Shown: one piece after another, positions 1 to 10,059 of the stretch
How the letters are laid out: each line of letters begins with the position of its first letter
Numbering within the stretch: position 1 is the first letter of the stretch
DNA from: an uncultured Collinsella sp.
GTDB taxonomy: Bacteria; Actinomycetota; Coriobacteriia; Coriobacteriales; Coriobacteriaceae
Direction: 5' to 3'
Length of the DNA stretch: 10,059 bases
Assembly: GCA_938036665.1 (NCBI GenBank)
Contig: CALHWR010000229.1
Span: forward strand, 1 to 10,059
The notes under the pieces: model-generated
Databases searched by the model: none
The model's input: only the letters and a program-made list of their open reading frames with translations
Told to the model about the DNA's origin: nothing
Program-made: the position numbers and the translations under genes

Positions 1-100
1 GGCTGCGCTCGCCGGCGTTGACACCGACGTCGAGGCCGAGGATGCCGAGACCGCCGAGGCACCCGAGGCTGTCGCCGCCACGACCACTGATAAGGAGTAG
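1..100 (+). CDS. rpoB: RNA polymerase beta subunit, C-terminal end (partial)
   Basis: Only the last 32 codons are present; the frame begins at base 2 and ends with TAG at 98-100. The peptide is rich in Ala, Glu and Asp (it opens AALAGVDTDVEAEDAE and ends TTTDKE) and has no catalytic motif. It is therefore identified by position: an open frame ending 6 bases before the rpoC start, in the standard rpoB-rpoC order. The acidic low-complexity tail lies beyond the usual conserved end of beta and resembles the acidic tail of the downstream beta' protein. The rpoC ribosome binding site (AAGGAG, 92-97) lies in its last codons, so the two genes are probably translationally coupled. Without the upstream sequence the identity is inferred from context. 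Confidence 0.75.
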   Translation, partial: AALAGVDTDVEAEDAETAEAPEAVAATTTDKE

Positions 101-106
101 TTGACT

Positions 107-4585
<4,479 letters not shown>

Positions 4586-4611
4586 CTTCCAAGTACGTTA
4601 ACCGCCCTTCC

Positions 4612-4648
4612 AAAGACCCGTTTCCCAACAGGGAAGCGGGTCTTTTTT
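4612..4648 (+). terminator. Intrinsic terminator after rpoC
   Basis: A 15-bp stem pairs 4612-4626 with 4631-4645, with one U-G wobble and an AACA loop (4627-4630). The 3' arm runs straight into TCTTTTTT (4641-4648). It begins 26 bases after the rpoC stop and should end the rpoBC transcript, separating it from the sigma factor unit. Confidence 0.93.
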
Positions 4649-4655
4649 GTTGAAG

Positions 4656-4697
4656 AAAACCTGCCAAAAAGGGACAGGTTTATTTTGGTAGGTTTTT
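4656..4697 (+). repeat. Intergenic inverted repeat with two alternative pairings
   Basis: The arm AAACCTG (4657-4663) pairs perfectly with CAGGTTT (4675-4681). The slightly longer AAAACCTGCC (4656-4665) can instead pair with GGTAGGTTTT (4687-4696), using one G-U pair. The right-hand arms end in T runs. It lies directly behind the rpoC terminator and could be a second-line terminator, a terminator acting on the minus strand, or a copy of a dispersed intergenic repeat. Which of these applies cannot be decided from one copy. Confidence 0.5.
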
Positions 4698-4709
4698 CCT
4701 GCTTGAATT

Positions 4710-4738
4710 TGAAACATTCCGTTCGGTCAAAGCGTATC
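4710..4738 (+). promoter_or_regulatory. Candidate ECF-sigma promoter for the sigma/anti-sigma unit
   Basis: TGAAAC (4710-4715), followed by ATT, is separated by 17 bases from CGTATC (4733-4738). This closely resembles ECF promoters such as those of Bacillus SigW and SigM (TGAAAC -35 with an AAC core, and a -10 starting CGT). No well-spaced housekeeping promoter fits here: TTGAAA at 4709 is 20 bases from TATCTA at 4735. Transcription would begin near 4745, about 40 bases before the sigma gene. The fit suggests that the sigma factor transcribes its own operon, which is common for ECF systems. Confidence 0.6.
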
Positions 4739-4786
4739 TATGGTGAGGGCCTCATCGAGAACCATTAACGTCACCGGGAGGTGATT

Positions 4787-5305
4787 ATGGAAGAACAAGC
4801 TTTTAGACAGGCAGTCGAAGATCACCGGGATGTCGTGTTTCGAATCGCATTGACGTATCTGCGCGATCGTGCTGACGCCGATGATGTCGCTCAAGATGTC
4901 TTTCTGAAGTTACTCAAAAGCGATGCGCAATTTGAAAGCTGGGAACATCTTCGTCGATGGCTTATCCGGGTCACGATCAATGAATGCAAATCGCTCTTTC
5001 GAAAGCCATGGAGGCGTGTGGAGGATATTGAGAACCTGGCCGAGTCGCTTTCGACAGCGCAGGATGAGACCAAGGCGGTCCTGTCAGACGTTATGCGACT
5101 TCCGGAGCGATTCCGCGTTCCCATCGTGCTCTATTACTATCTGGGCTTTTCGACCTCAGAGATTGCCGAGTTACTGCATGTGCCAGCCGCGACCGTTCGA
5201 ACGCGTTTAGCTCGCGGTCGATCGAAACTCAAGTTCATCCTAGAGGAGGGCGACAGTGAAATCCAACCAAATCAAGCAGGCCTTCGAGTCCGTCCAAGCC
5301 GATAG
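4787..5305 (+). CDS. ECF-family RNA polymerase sigma factor
   Basis: An alternative sigma factor of 172 residues, the usual size for the extracytoplasmic function (group 4) family, which has only regions 2 and 4. Region 2 covers about residues 8-75, with the core-binding segment DADDVAQDVFLKLL (30-43) and the WLIRVTINECKSLFRK stretch that belongs to the promoter -10 recognition part. Region 4 covers about 104-150, with RLPERFRVPIVLYYYLGFS and a helix-turn-helix (SEIAELLHVPAATVRTRLARGR) that would read the -35 element. ATG 4787 is chosen because GGGAGGTG (4776-4783) is its ribosome binding site and overlaps the in-frame GTG at 4781. The last 16 codons overlap the next gene, so the tail is constrained by a second frame. 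TTA and AGA codons appear here but are avoided by the flanking ribosomal and polymerase genes. The specific ECF subgroup is not assigned. Confidence 0.93.
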   Translation: MEEQAFRQAVEDHRDVVFRIALTYLRDRADADDVAQDVFLKLLKSDAQFESWEHLRRWLIRVTINECKSLFRKPWRRVEDIENLAESLSTAQDETKAVLSDVMRLPERFRVPIVLYYYLGFSTSEIAELLHVPAATVRTRLARGRSKLKFILEEGDSEIQPNQAGLRVRPSR

Positions 5306-6332
5306 CGATCTTGCTGACCGTGTTCTTTACTCCGCTGCTGGTGAGCCGCTTCATCGAAAGGGTCACGCGAAGCCTCTGTATGTTGCCGTGATCGGATGCC
5401 TTGCCGGAGTGCTGGCGACCGGAGGGGTCGCCTACGCCGTCGTCAATTCCAGTTATTTTGCCTCTGCCTGGGGAAACCATGGCAACGGAGAGTCCATTAC
5501 CTGGACTCAAGGTGGCTCGTCGGGGACTAAATATACCTACACCAGAGAGTTTGGTGATGGTATCGCGCCCCAAAGCTTGGAGGGTTCAGTACAGAAGGTC
5601 AATCTGTCCGTCGAGGGCAACGGCTATACACTCGACATTCATGATATGGCTATCGATAAAAACGGTTGCGGTGCCGTGACGTTTACGTTGTCCAATCCAA
5701 ATGGTGTTAACTACTACAAGCCGGCAGCAGAGACTGGCGAACTTGTTCTCTATGGTGAAGAAGAACAAGGCATCGGCACGCCCGACATGAAGTTCGGCGA
5801 GGAATGGGCTGACACACGCTGCACCATTGATAAGGACACATCAAGCGATACTGTCATTAATGGCACGATGTACTTTGCTTCTATGGATCGCGAGCGAGGT
5901 TTTCAACATGCGGTCACCTGGAATATCCAGTGGACCGAGGGCGAAGGTGAGAGTGCGAGGCAGTTTAAAGCATCGACGCCCGAGTTTAGCGTTGGAGCGT
6001 ACGTCGATACAAAGGAACTCCGCTCCGGTGACTCGTCTCTCGAGATCAGTCCGTTTTCCATCCAGACGCACATCGATGATTTGGGCTATGAAGCAGTTGA
6101 TAATAAGCTGACCGTCAGCTACAAGGATGGATCGGAGCAGATTATCGAAGATGACGACGCAGGGGTGTTCAACTTATATTTTTCTTATGCGCGCAATAGC
6201 GGAGAGAACATCTGGGTGCCAACGAAGTTGATTGATGTCGACCAAGTGGTCTCAGTAACGCTTGAGGGCACGAGGTGCACGTCAACAGGAGAGACCGAAA
6301 CAGAAGTACCCTTTACCATCGTCTATTCGTAA
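5256..6332 (+). CDS. Single-pass membrane protein, probable anti-sigma factor (DUF4179-like)
   Basis: A 358-residue protein with a short cytoplasmic N-terminus (1-40), one transmembrane helix (about 41-63, YVAVIGCLAGVLATGGVAYA) and a large extracytoplasmic region of about 295 residues rich in beta-type sequence. That region has three cysteines (C138, C189, C341). This is the architecture of membrane anti-sigma factors, and the ectodomain is reminiscent of DUF4179-type proteins found beside ECF sigma genes; the family call is from memory of sequence style, not a search. The GTG start follows a strong GAGGAGGG site (5243-5250) with 5-base spacing and lies 50 bases inside the sigma gene, so translation is probably coupled to give a balanced ratio. 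The cytoplasmic part would bind the sigma factor and the outer part would sense an envelope signal; both roles are inferred. The first 40 residues are shorter than a classical zinc anti-sigma domain and have no His-Cys motif. Confidence 0.75.
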   Translation: MKSNQIKQAFESVQADSDLADRVLYSAAGEPLHRKGHAKPLYVAVIGCLAGVLATGGVAYAVVNSSYFASAWGNHGNGESITWTQGGSSGTKYTYTREFGDGIAPQSLEGSVQKVNLSVEGNGYTLDIHDMAIDKNGCGAVTFTLSNPNGVNYYKPAAETGELVLYGEEEQGIGTPDMKFGEEWADTRCTIDKDTSSDTVINGTMYFASMDRERGFQHAVTWNIQWTEGEGESARQFKASTPEFSVGAYVDTKELRSGDSSLEISPFSIQTHIDDLGYEAVDNKLTVSYKDGSEQIIEDDDAGVFNLYFSYARNSGENIWVPTKLIDVDQVVSVTLEGTRCTSTGETETEVPFTIVYS

Positions 6333-6338
6333 GGTCTA

Positions 6339-6370
6339 GGCCGCTTCCTGCTAGAGGAAGCGGCCATTTT
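6339..6370 (+). terminator. Hairpin terminator after the sigma/anti-sigma unit
   Basis: A perfect 11-bp GC-rich stem, GGCCGCTTCCT (6339-6349) with AGGAAGCGGCC (6355-6365), has a 5-base loop and starts 6 bases after the stop codon. Only ATTTT follows (6366-6370), so the U tract is short and termination may be partial. Confidence 0.8.
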
Positions 6371-6453
6371 CGTGTTACATGGACGGCTGGAATGGGCACT
6401 TGCGCACAGGCGGGGATTCCTTTTGTGGAGGGTTTGCGGAAATGTGCCTAATT

Positions 6454-6509
6454 TAGGATACGCCCGGCGGCGTGGTGTGTTGACGGCACAGCTAACGCCA
6501 CGTATCCTA
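6454..6509 (+). repeat. Inverted repeat spanning the str operon promoter
   Basis: TAGGATACG (6454-6462) and CGTATCCTA (6501-6509) are perfect 9-bp inverted copies with 38 bases between them. An inner pair, GGCGT (6469-6473) with ACGCC (6495-6499), extends the symmetry with an unequal internal loop. The right arm contains the -10 box of the rpsL promoter and the left arm lies upstream of the -35 box. It could be an operator for a dimeric regulator or a DNA cruciform; chance is possible but not likely at 9 of 9. Confidence 0.55.
6480..6508 (+). promoter_or_regulatory. Housekeeping sigma promoter of the str operon
   Basis: TTGACG (6480-6485) and TATCCT (6503-6508) are 17 bases apart, close to the consensus for the main vegetative sigma factor. 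Transcription would begin near 6515, giving a leader of about 87 bases before rpsL. No other convincing promoter is visible downstream as far as rpsJ, so this probably drives rpsL, rpsG, fusA and perhaps rpsJ. Confidence 0.75.
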
Positions 6510-6523
6510 TCGAACTGCGTGTT

Positions 6524-6548
6524 TCGTAGGGGGATGCTGACCCCTCGA
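6524..6548 (+). promoter_or_regulatory. Hairpin in the rpsL mRNA leader
   Basis: AGGGG (6528-6532) pairs with CCCCT (6541-6545), and TCG (6524-6526) with CGA (6546-6548) across a one-base bulge; the loop is 8 bases. No T run follows, so it is not a terminator. It sits near the expected 5' end of the str transcript and may stabilise the message or bind a regulator; no known ribosomal leader family is recognised. Confidence 0.4.
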
Positions 6549-6601
6549 TTCAAGCCGTTGCACTTTACAGAAAGCTGGAATCATTCGAGAAGGAGTACGC
6601 T

Positions 6602-6979
6602 TTGCCTACTATTAACCAGCTGGTTCGCCAGGGCCGTCGTTCCGTGCCCAAGAAGTCCAAGAACGCTGCTCTGCAGCACAACTCCCAGAAGCGCGGCGTG
6701 TGCACTCGCGTCTTCACCACGAGCCCCAAGAAGCCGAACTCGGCTCTTCGTAAGGTTGCCCGTGTTCGCCTCGTCAACGGCATCGAAGTTACCGCTTACA
6801 TCCCGGGTGAGGGCCACAACCTGCAGGAGCACTCCATCGTGCTCGTCCGCGGCGGTCGTGTCCGTGACCTCCCTGGTGTCCGTTATCACGTCATCCGTGG
6901 CGCCTACGACGCTGCTCCGGTCCAGAACCGTATGCAGGCCCGTTCCAAGTACGGTGCTAAGCGCCCCAAGGCCAAATAA
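6602..6979 (+). CDS. rpsL: 30S ribosomal protein S12
   Basis: S12 sits at the decoding centre of the 30S subunit and contributes to accuracy of tRNA selection. The 125-residue protein is full length and starts [11 protein letters not shown] as expected of the family. The decoding loop [11 protein letters not shown] carries K43 and K44, the wild-type lysines at positions where substitutions give streptomycin resistance elsewhere. [13 protein letters not shown] carries D89, the aspartate that is methylthiolated in many bacteria. The TTG start is fixed by the conserved N-terminus and by AAGGAG (6590-6595) 6 bases upstream. It is the first gene of the str operon, 73 bases before rpsG. Confidence 0.98.
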   Translation: MPTINQLVRQGRRSVPKKSKNAALQHNSQKRGVCTRVFTTSPKKPNSALRKVARVRLVNGIEVTAYIPGEGHNLQEHSIVLVRGGRVRDLPGVRYHVIRGAYDAAPVQNRMQARSKYGAKRPKAK

Positions 6980-7004
6980 GCCAGATAACGTTTTGATACT
7001 TTCG

Positions 7005-7030
7005 CCGTGTGCCGCTTAAGCGCCGCACGG
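7005..7030 (+). promoter_or_regulatory. Intercistronic hairpin before rpsG, possible S7 autoregulatory site
   Basis: CCGTGTG (7005-7011) pairs with CGCACGG (7024-7030), using one U-G pair. A C-C mismatch follows, then CGC (7013-7015) pairs with GCG (7020-7022) around a TTAA loop. It ends 9 bases before the rpsG ribosome binding site AAGGAG (7040-7045). In E. coli, S7 represses its operon by binding the rpsL-rpsG spacer; this hairpin is in the equivalent place. The structure is seen; the control role is inferred. Confidence 0.5.
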
Positions 7031-7052
7031 TAGACACTTAAGGAGATTTCAC

Positions 7053-7526
7053 ATGCCGCGTCGTGCAGCAGCTAATCGTCGTGAGGTTCAGCCTGACGCC
7101 GTTTACAACAACCGCCTGGTGACTCAGCTCATCAACAAGGTCCTTCTTGACGGCAAGAAGGCCACCGCTGAGCGCATCGTTTACACCGCTTTCGAGATCG
7201 TTGCCGAGAAGTCCGAGGGTGGCGACGCTCTCGCTACCTTCAAGAAGGCTATGGACAACGTCAAGCCCACGCTCGAGGTTAAGCCCAAGCGTGTCGGTGG
7301 CGCTACCTATCAGGTCCCGATGGAGGTCAACTCCCGTCGTTCCACCGCTCTGGGCATCCGCTGGATCGTCAACTTCTCCCGCGCTCGCAAGGAGAAGACC
7401 ATGGCCGAGCGTCTCGCCAACGAGATCCTCGACGCCTCCAACGGCCTGGGCGCTTCCGTCAAGAAGCGTGAGGACGTCTTCAAGATGGCCGAGGCCAACC
7501 GCGCGTTCTCTCACTATCGTTGGTAA
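7053..7526 (+). CDS. rpsG: 30S ribosomal protein S7
   Basis: S7 is a primary 16S rRNA-binding protein that starts assembly of the 30S head and lies near the E site. The 157-residue protein has the usual length and family signatures: [20 protein letters not shown] at the N-terminus, a [11 protein letters not shown] segment in the beta hairpin, [18 protein letters not shown], and the ending AFSHYRW. The ATG follows AAGGAG (7040-7045) by 7 bases. Family members in other bacteria also act as translational repressors of this operon, and the hairpin just upstream is a possible target. fusA begins 19 bases after its stop. Confidence 0.98.
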   Translation: MPRRAAANRREVQPDAVYNNRLVTQLINKVLLDGKKATAERIVYTAFEIVAEKSEGGDALATFKKAMDNVKPTLEVKPKRVGGATYQVPMEVNSRRSTALGIRWIVNFSRARKEKTMAERLANEILDASNGLGASVKKREDVFKMAEANRAFSHYRW

Positions 7527-7545
7527 GTTAAGGTAAGGAACTAAC

Positions 7546-9645
7546 ATGGCTAAGCCTAAGTACAAGCTTTCCGATACCCGTAACATCGGCATCATGGCTC
7601 ACATCGATGCTGGTAAGACCACCACGACCGAGCGTATTCTTTACTACACCGGTAAGACCCACAAGATCGGTGAGGTCCATGAGGGCGCTGCCACCATGGA
7701 CTGGATGGTTCAGGAGCAGGAGCGCGGCGTAACCATTACCTCCGCTGCTACCACGTGCTTCTGGAACAAGGACGGTAAGGATTACCGCATCCAGATCATC
7801 GACACCCCGGGCCACGTTGACTTCACCGCCGAGGTCGAGCGCTGCCTGCGCGTCCTCGATGGCGCTGTCGCCGTCTTCGACGCCGTTGCCGGCGTTCAGC
7901 CCCAGTCTGAGACCGTTTGGCGTCAGGCTTCTACCTTCAACGTCCCCCGCATCGCCTTCATCAACAAGTATGACCGCGTGGGCGCTGACTTCTTCAATGC
8001 TATCGAGACCATGAAGGATCGTCTCGACGCCAACGCCGTGGCCGCTCAGGTCCCGATGGGCGCCGAGGACAACTTCTGGGGCGTCATCGACCTCGTCACC
8101 ATGACTGCTTGGGACTTCAAGGCCGACGAGAAGGGCATGACCTACCCCGAGCCGATGGACGAGATCCCGGCTGAGTTCGCCGACATCGCTGCCACCAAGC
8201 GCGAGGAGCTCCTCGACGCTGCTGCCAGCTTTGACGACGAGCTCATGGAGAAGATCCTCATGGAGGAGGACTTCACCGTCGAGGAGCTCAAGGCTGCTCT
8301 GCGCAAGGGCGTTCTGGCCAACGAGCTCAACCTCGTCTTCGTGGGTTCCGCCTACAAGAACAAGGGCGTTCAGGAGCTGCTCGACGCTGTCGTCGACTAC
8401 CTGCCCAGCCCGCTCGACGTTGAGGCCGTCACCGGTACCGATCCGGACACCGGCGAGGAGATCCAGCGTCATCCTTCCTTCGACGAGCCCTTCTCCGGCC
8501 TGGTCTTCAAGATCATGACCGACCCGTTCGTCGGTAAGCTCACCTACGTCCGCGTTTACTCCGGCCGCGCCGAGTCCGGCTCCTACGTTGTCAACGCTTC
8601 CAACGGTCAGCGCGAGCGCCTCGGCCGCATCCTCGAGATGAACGCCGCCGAGCGTATCGACCGTGACGACGCTGCCGCCGGCGACATCGTCGCTTGCGTC
8701 GGATTCAAGAACTCCACCACCGGTGACACCCTGTGCGCCGAGGGCAAGGAGATCGTCCTCGAGAAGATCGAGTTCGCTAAGCCCGTTATCGACGTTGCCA
8801 TCGAGCCCAAGACCAAGGCCGAGCAGGACAAGATGTCCCTGGCTCTGACCAAGCTCGCCGAGGAGGACCCGACCTTCCAGGTGTCCACCAACCACGAGAC
8901 CGGCCAGACCATCATCGCCGGCATGGGCGAGCTGCACCTCGAGATCATCGTCGACCGTCTGCTCCGCGAGTTCAAGGTTGACGCTAACGTTGGTAAGCCC
9001 CAGGTTGCCTACCGCGAGACCGCTGGTCACGACGTCGAGAAGGCTGAGGGCAAGTTCGTCCGTCAGTCCGGTGGTCGCGGTCAGTACGGCCACGCCGTCA
9101 TCAAGCTCGAGAAGATGGAGGAGGGCTTCGGCTACGAGTTCGTCAACGCTATCGTCGGCGGCGTCGTGCCCAAGGAGTACATCCCGTCCATCGACAAGGG
9201 CATCCAGGAGGCCCTGAACACCGGTGTTATCGCCGGCTTCCCGGTCCTCGACGTTAAGGTCACCCTGTTCGACGGTTCTTACCACGAGGTCGACTCCTCC
9301 GAGGCCGCCTTTAAGATCGCCGGTTCCATGGCTATCAAGGACGCCCTCAAGAAGTCCGACCCGCAGCTGCTCGAGCCGATCATGGCTGTCGAGGTCGAGA
9401 CCCCCGAGCAGTACATGGGCGACGTTATGGGCAACCTCTCCGGTCGCCGCGGCAAGATCGAGGGCATGGAGGATCGCAAGAACAGCAAGCTCATCCGTGC
9501 CAAGGTGCCGCTGGGCGAGATGTTCGGTTACGCTACCGACCTTCGCTCCCAGACCCAGGGCCGTGCATCCTACACGATGCAGTTCGACTCTTATGAGCCC
9601 GCGCCCAAGTCCATCGTGGACGAGGTCATGAGCAAGAACGCCTAA
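7546..9645 (+). CDS. fusA: Translation elongation factor G
   Basis: EF-G is the GTPase that drives ribosome translocation and, with ribosome recycling factor, subunit splitting. The 699-residue protein has all five domains. G motifs: P-loop AHIDAGKTT (18-26), switch [12 protein letters not shown] (60-70), DTPGH (86-90), NKYD (140-143) and GSAYKNKG (267-274). Domain II follows from about 300, domain III near 405-480 (including the GMGELHLEI stretch), domain IV from about 485 with the tip sequence [14 protein letters not shown] (H580 corresponds to the conserved His that enters the decoding site), and domain V with [20 protein letters not shown]. The NKYD motif has Tyr where EF-G usually has Met; Asn, Lys and Asp are intact, so GTP binding should be normal. 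It is the classical FusA rather than an EF-G2 type paralogue. The ATG follows AAGGA (7535-7539). The next gene is rpsJ, not tuf. Confidence 0.98.
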   Translation: MAKPKYKLSDTRNIGIMAHIDAGKTTTTERILYYTGKTHKIGEVHEGAATMDWMVQEQERGVTITSAATTCFWNKDGKDYRIQIIDTPGHVDFTAEVERCLRVLDGAVAVFDAVAGVQPQSETVWRQASTFNVPRIAFINKYDRVGADFFNAIETMKDRLDANAVAAQVPMGAEDNFWGVIDLVTMTAWDFKADEKGMTYPEPMDEIPAEFADIAATKREELLDAAASFDDELMEKILMEEDFTVEELKAALRKGVLANELNLVFVGSAYKNKGVQELLDAVVDYLPSPLDVEAVTGTDPDTGEEIQRHPSFDEPFSGLVFKIMTDPFVGKLTYVRVYSGRAESGSYVVNASNGQRERLGRILEMNAAERIDRDDAAAGDIVACVGFKNSTTGDTLCAEGKEIVLEKIEFAKPVIDVAIEPKTKAEQDKMSLALTKLAEEDPTFQVSTNHETGQTIIAGMGELHLEIIVDRLLREFKVDANVGKPQVAYRETAGHDVEKAEGKFVRQSGGRGQYGHAVIKLEKMEEGFGYEFVNAIVGGVVPKEYIPSIDKGIQEALNTGVIAGFPVLDVKVTLFDGSYHEVDSSEAAFKIAGSMAIKDALKKSDPQLLEPIMAVEVETPEQYMGDVMGNLSGRRGKIEGMEDRKNSKLIRAKVPLGEMFGYATDLRSQTQGRASYTMQFDSYEPAPKSIVDEVMSKNA

Positions 9646-9670
9646 GTTCGAGCTCCCTGTTACGTAATCC

Positions 9671-9687
9671 GCGAGAGCATCTCTCGC
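9671..9687 (+). promoter_or_regulatory. Hairpin in the fusA-rpsJ spacer
   Basis: GCGAGAG (9671-9677) and CTCTCGC (9681-9687) form a perfect 7-bp stem with a CAT loop. ACTCTTT follows, which is too weak a U tract for a confident terminator. It ends 7 bases before the rpsJ ribosome binding site GGAGGT (9695-9700). It may be an mRNA processing site, an attenuator or a translational control element at the str/S10 junction. Confidence 0.5.
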
Positions 9688-9705
9688 ACTCTTTGGAGGT
9701 TTAAG

Positions 9706-10014
9706 TTGGCTACCCAGAAGATCCGCATTCGCCTCAAGGGCTATGATCACGAGGTCGTCGATCAGTCCGCGAAGCTCATCGTCGAGACCGCTCAGAAGAC
9801 CGGCGCTCGCGTTTCCGGTCCTGTCCCCCTGCCCACCGAGCGCAACCTGTACACGGTTATCCGCTCGCCGCACGTGAACAAGGACTCCCGTGAGCAGTTC
9901 GAGATGCGCACCCACAAGCGCCTCATCGACATCCTCGACCCCACCTCGGGCACCGTTGATTCGCTTATGCGTCTCGACCTCCCCGCTGGCGTCGACATCG
10001 ACATCAAGCTCTAA
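9706..10014 (+). CDS. rpsJ: 30S ribosomal protein S10
   Basis: S10 is a 30S head protein and, as NusE, forms the NusB-NusE antitermination complex used on rRNA operons. The 102-residue protein is full length. It starts [20 protein letters not shown], has the loop segment [20 protein letters not shown] (where V57-type tetracycline or tigecycline resistance changes occur in other bacteria; none is evident) and ends [13 protein letters not shown] 9706 is set by GGAGGT (9695-9700) five bases upstream and by the conserved N-terminus. It is normally the first gene of the S10 operon (rpsJ, rplC, rplD and so on); here it lies 60 bases after fusA with no obvious promoter of its own, so the str and S10 operons may be transcribed together. 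Confidence 0.98.
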   Translation: MATQKIRIRLKGYDHEVVDQSAKLIVETAQKTGARVSGPVPLPTERNLYTVIRSPHVNKDSREQFEMRTHKRLIDILDPTSGTVDSLMRLDLPAGVDIDIKL

Positions 10015-10059
10015 GCGATATCGCTCATAGCTTACAGAGCCCCGCTGTCATTACGGCAG
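10015..10059 (+). other. rpsJ-downstream spacer with a short palindrome
   Basis: The palindrome GCGATATCGC (10015-10024) follows the rpsJ stop directly. No U tract, promoter or start codon with a ribosome binding site is seen before the window ends. From normal S10 operon order, rplC is expected next, but none of it is visible. Confidence 0.3.

Noticed and set aside
101..106. TTG at 101 as the rpoC start
   Set aside because: It is only 3 bases after AAGGAG; GTG 107 has 9-base spacing and gives the more typical [10 protein letters not shown]-terminus, though the TTG cannot be fully excluded.
4781..4786. GTG at 4781 as the sigma factor start
   Set aside because: It lies inside the GGGAGGTG ribosome binding site that serves ATG 4787.
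6389..6424. GGAAT/ATTCC inverted repeat followed by TTTT
   Set aside because: The stem is only 5 bp with a 22-base loop, too weak to call a terminator.
6379..6456. Possible 25-codon leader peptide starting ATG 6379
   Set aside because: There is no ribosome binding site, and it ends upstream of the likely transcription start near 6515, so it would not be in the rpsL message.
6372..7019. 215-codon frame covering the str leader and rpsL
   Set aside because: It spans a terminator, a promoter and rpsL in another frame, and its product is Arg/Ser/Leu-rich with no homology seen.
7528..9915. 795-codon open frame on the minus strand opposite fusA and rpsJ
   Set aside because: It mirrors the frame of a highly expressed gene with C-ending codons, which leaves few stops on the other strand. 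The product is a low-complexity Leu/Val/Gly/Asp string with no domain, and no ribosome binding site or promoter supports it.

Overview
The window is a high-GC chromosomal segment from an actinobacterium, most likely of the class Coriobacteriia (Collinsella-like). The evidence is strong G/C third-position bias, an actinobacterial-type beta' clamp insertion, RpoC, S12, S7, EF-G and S10 sequences of that type, and TTG/GTG starts behind strong AAGGAG-type ribosome binding sites. The species assignment is inferred from sequence character only. All genes lie on the + strand.

Layout: (1) 1-4650, the end of rpoB and complete rpoC, closed by a strong intrinsic terminator. (2) 4656-6370, a spacer with an alternative-pairing hairpin, an ECF-type promoter, then a two-gene unit encoding an ECF sigma factor and an overlapping membrane-anchored protein that is probably its anti-sigma factor, closed by a second hairpin terminator. 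(3) 6454-10059, the str operon (rpsL, rpsG, fusA) with its own housekeeping-type promoter lying in an inverted repeat. It runs directly into rpsJ, the first gene of the S10 ribosomal protein operon, with no tuf gene between.

The genes supply the core of transcription (beta, beta') and translation (S12, S7, EF-G, S10). The sigma/anti-sigma pair sits inside this otherwise conserved cluster and uses less biased codons than its neighbours. It looks like a self-regulated stress or envelope-sensing module.

The most striking observation is in the long beta' C-terminal extension, which most beta' proteins lack. Residues about 1339-1400 align without gaps to the C-terminal domain of the RNA polymerase alpha subunit. 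They keep the positions of the main alpha-CTD DNA-contact residues (E. coli R265, N268, G296, K298, E302) and the DDL of the sigma-contacting 261 determinant. The polymerase may therefore carry an extra alpha-CTD-like module on beta'. Other points worth a look are the candidate autoregulatory ECF promoter, the dyad over the str promoter, the rpsL-rpsG intercistronic hairpin and the missing tuf gene.
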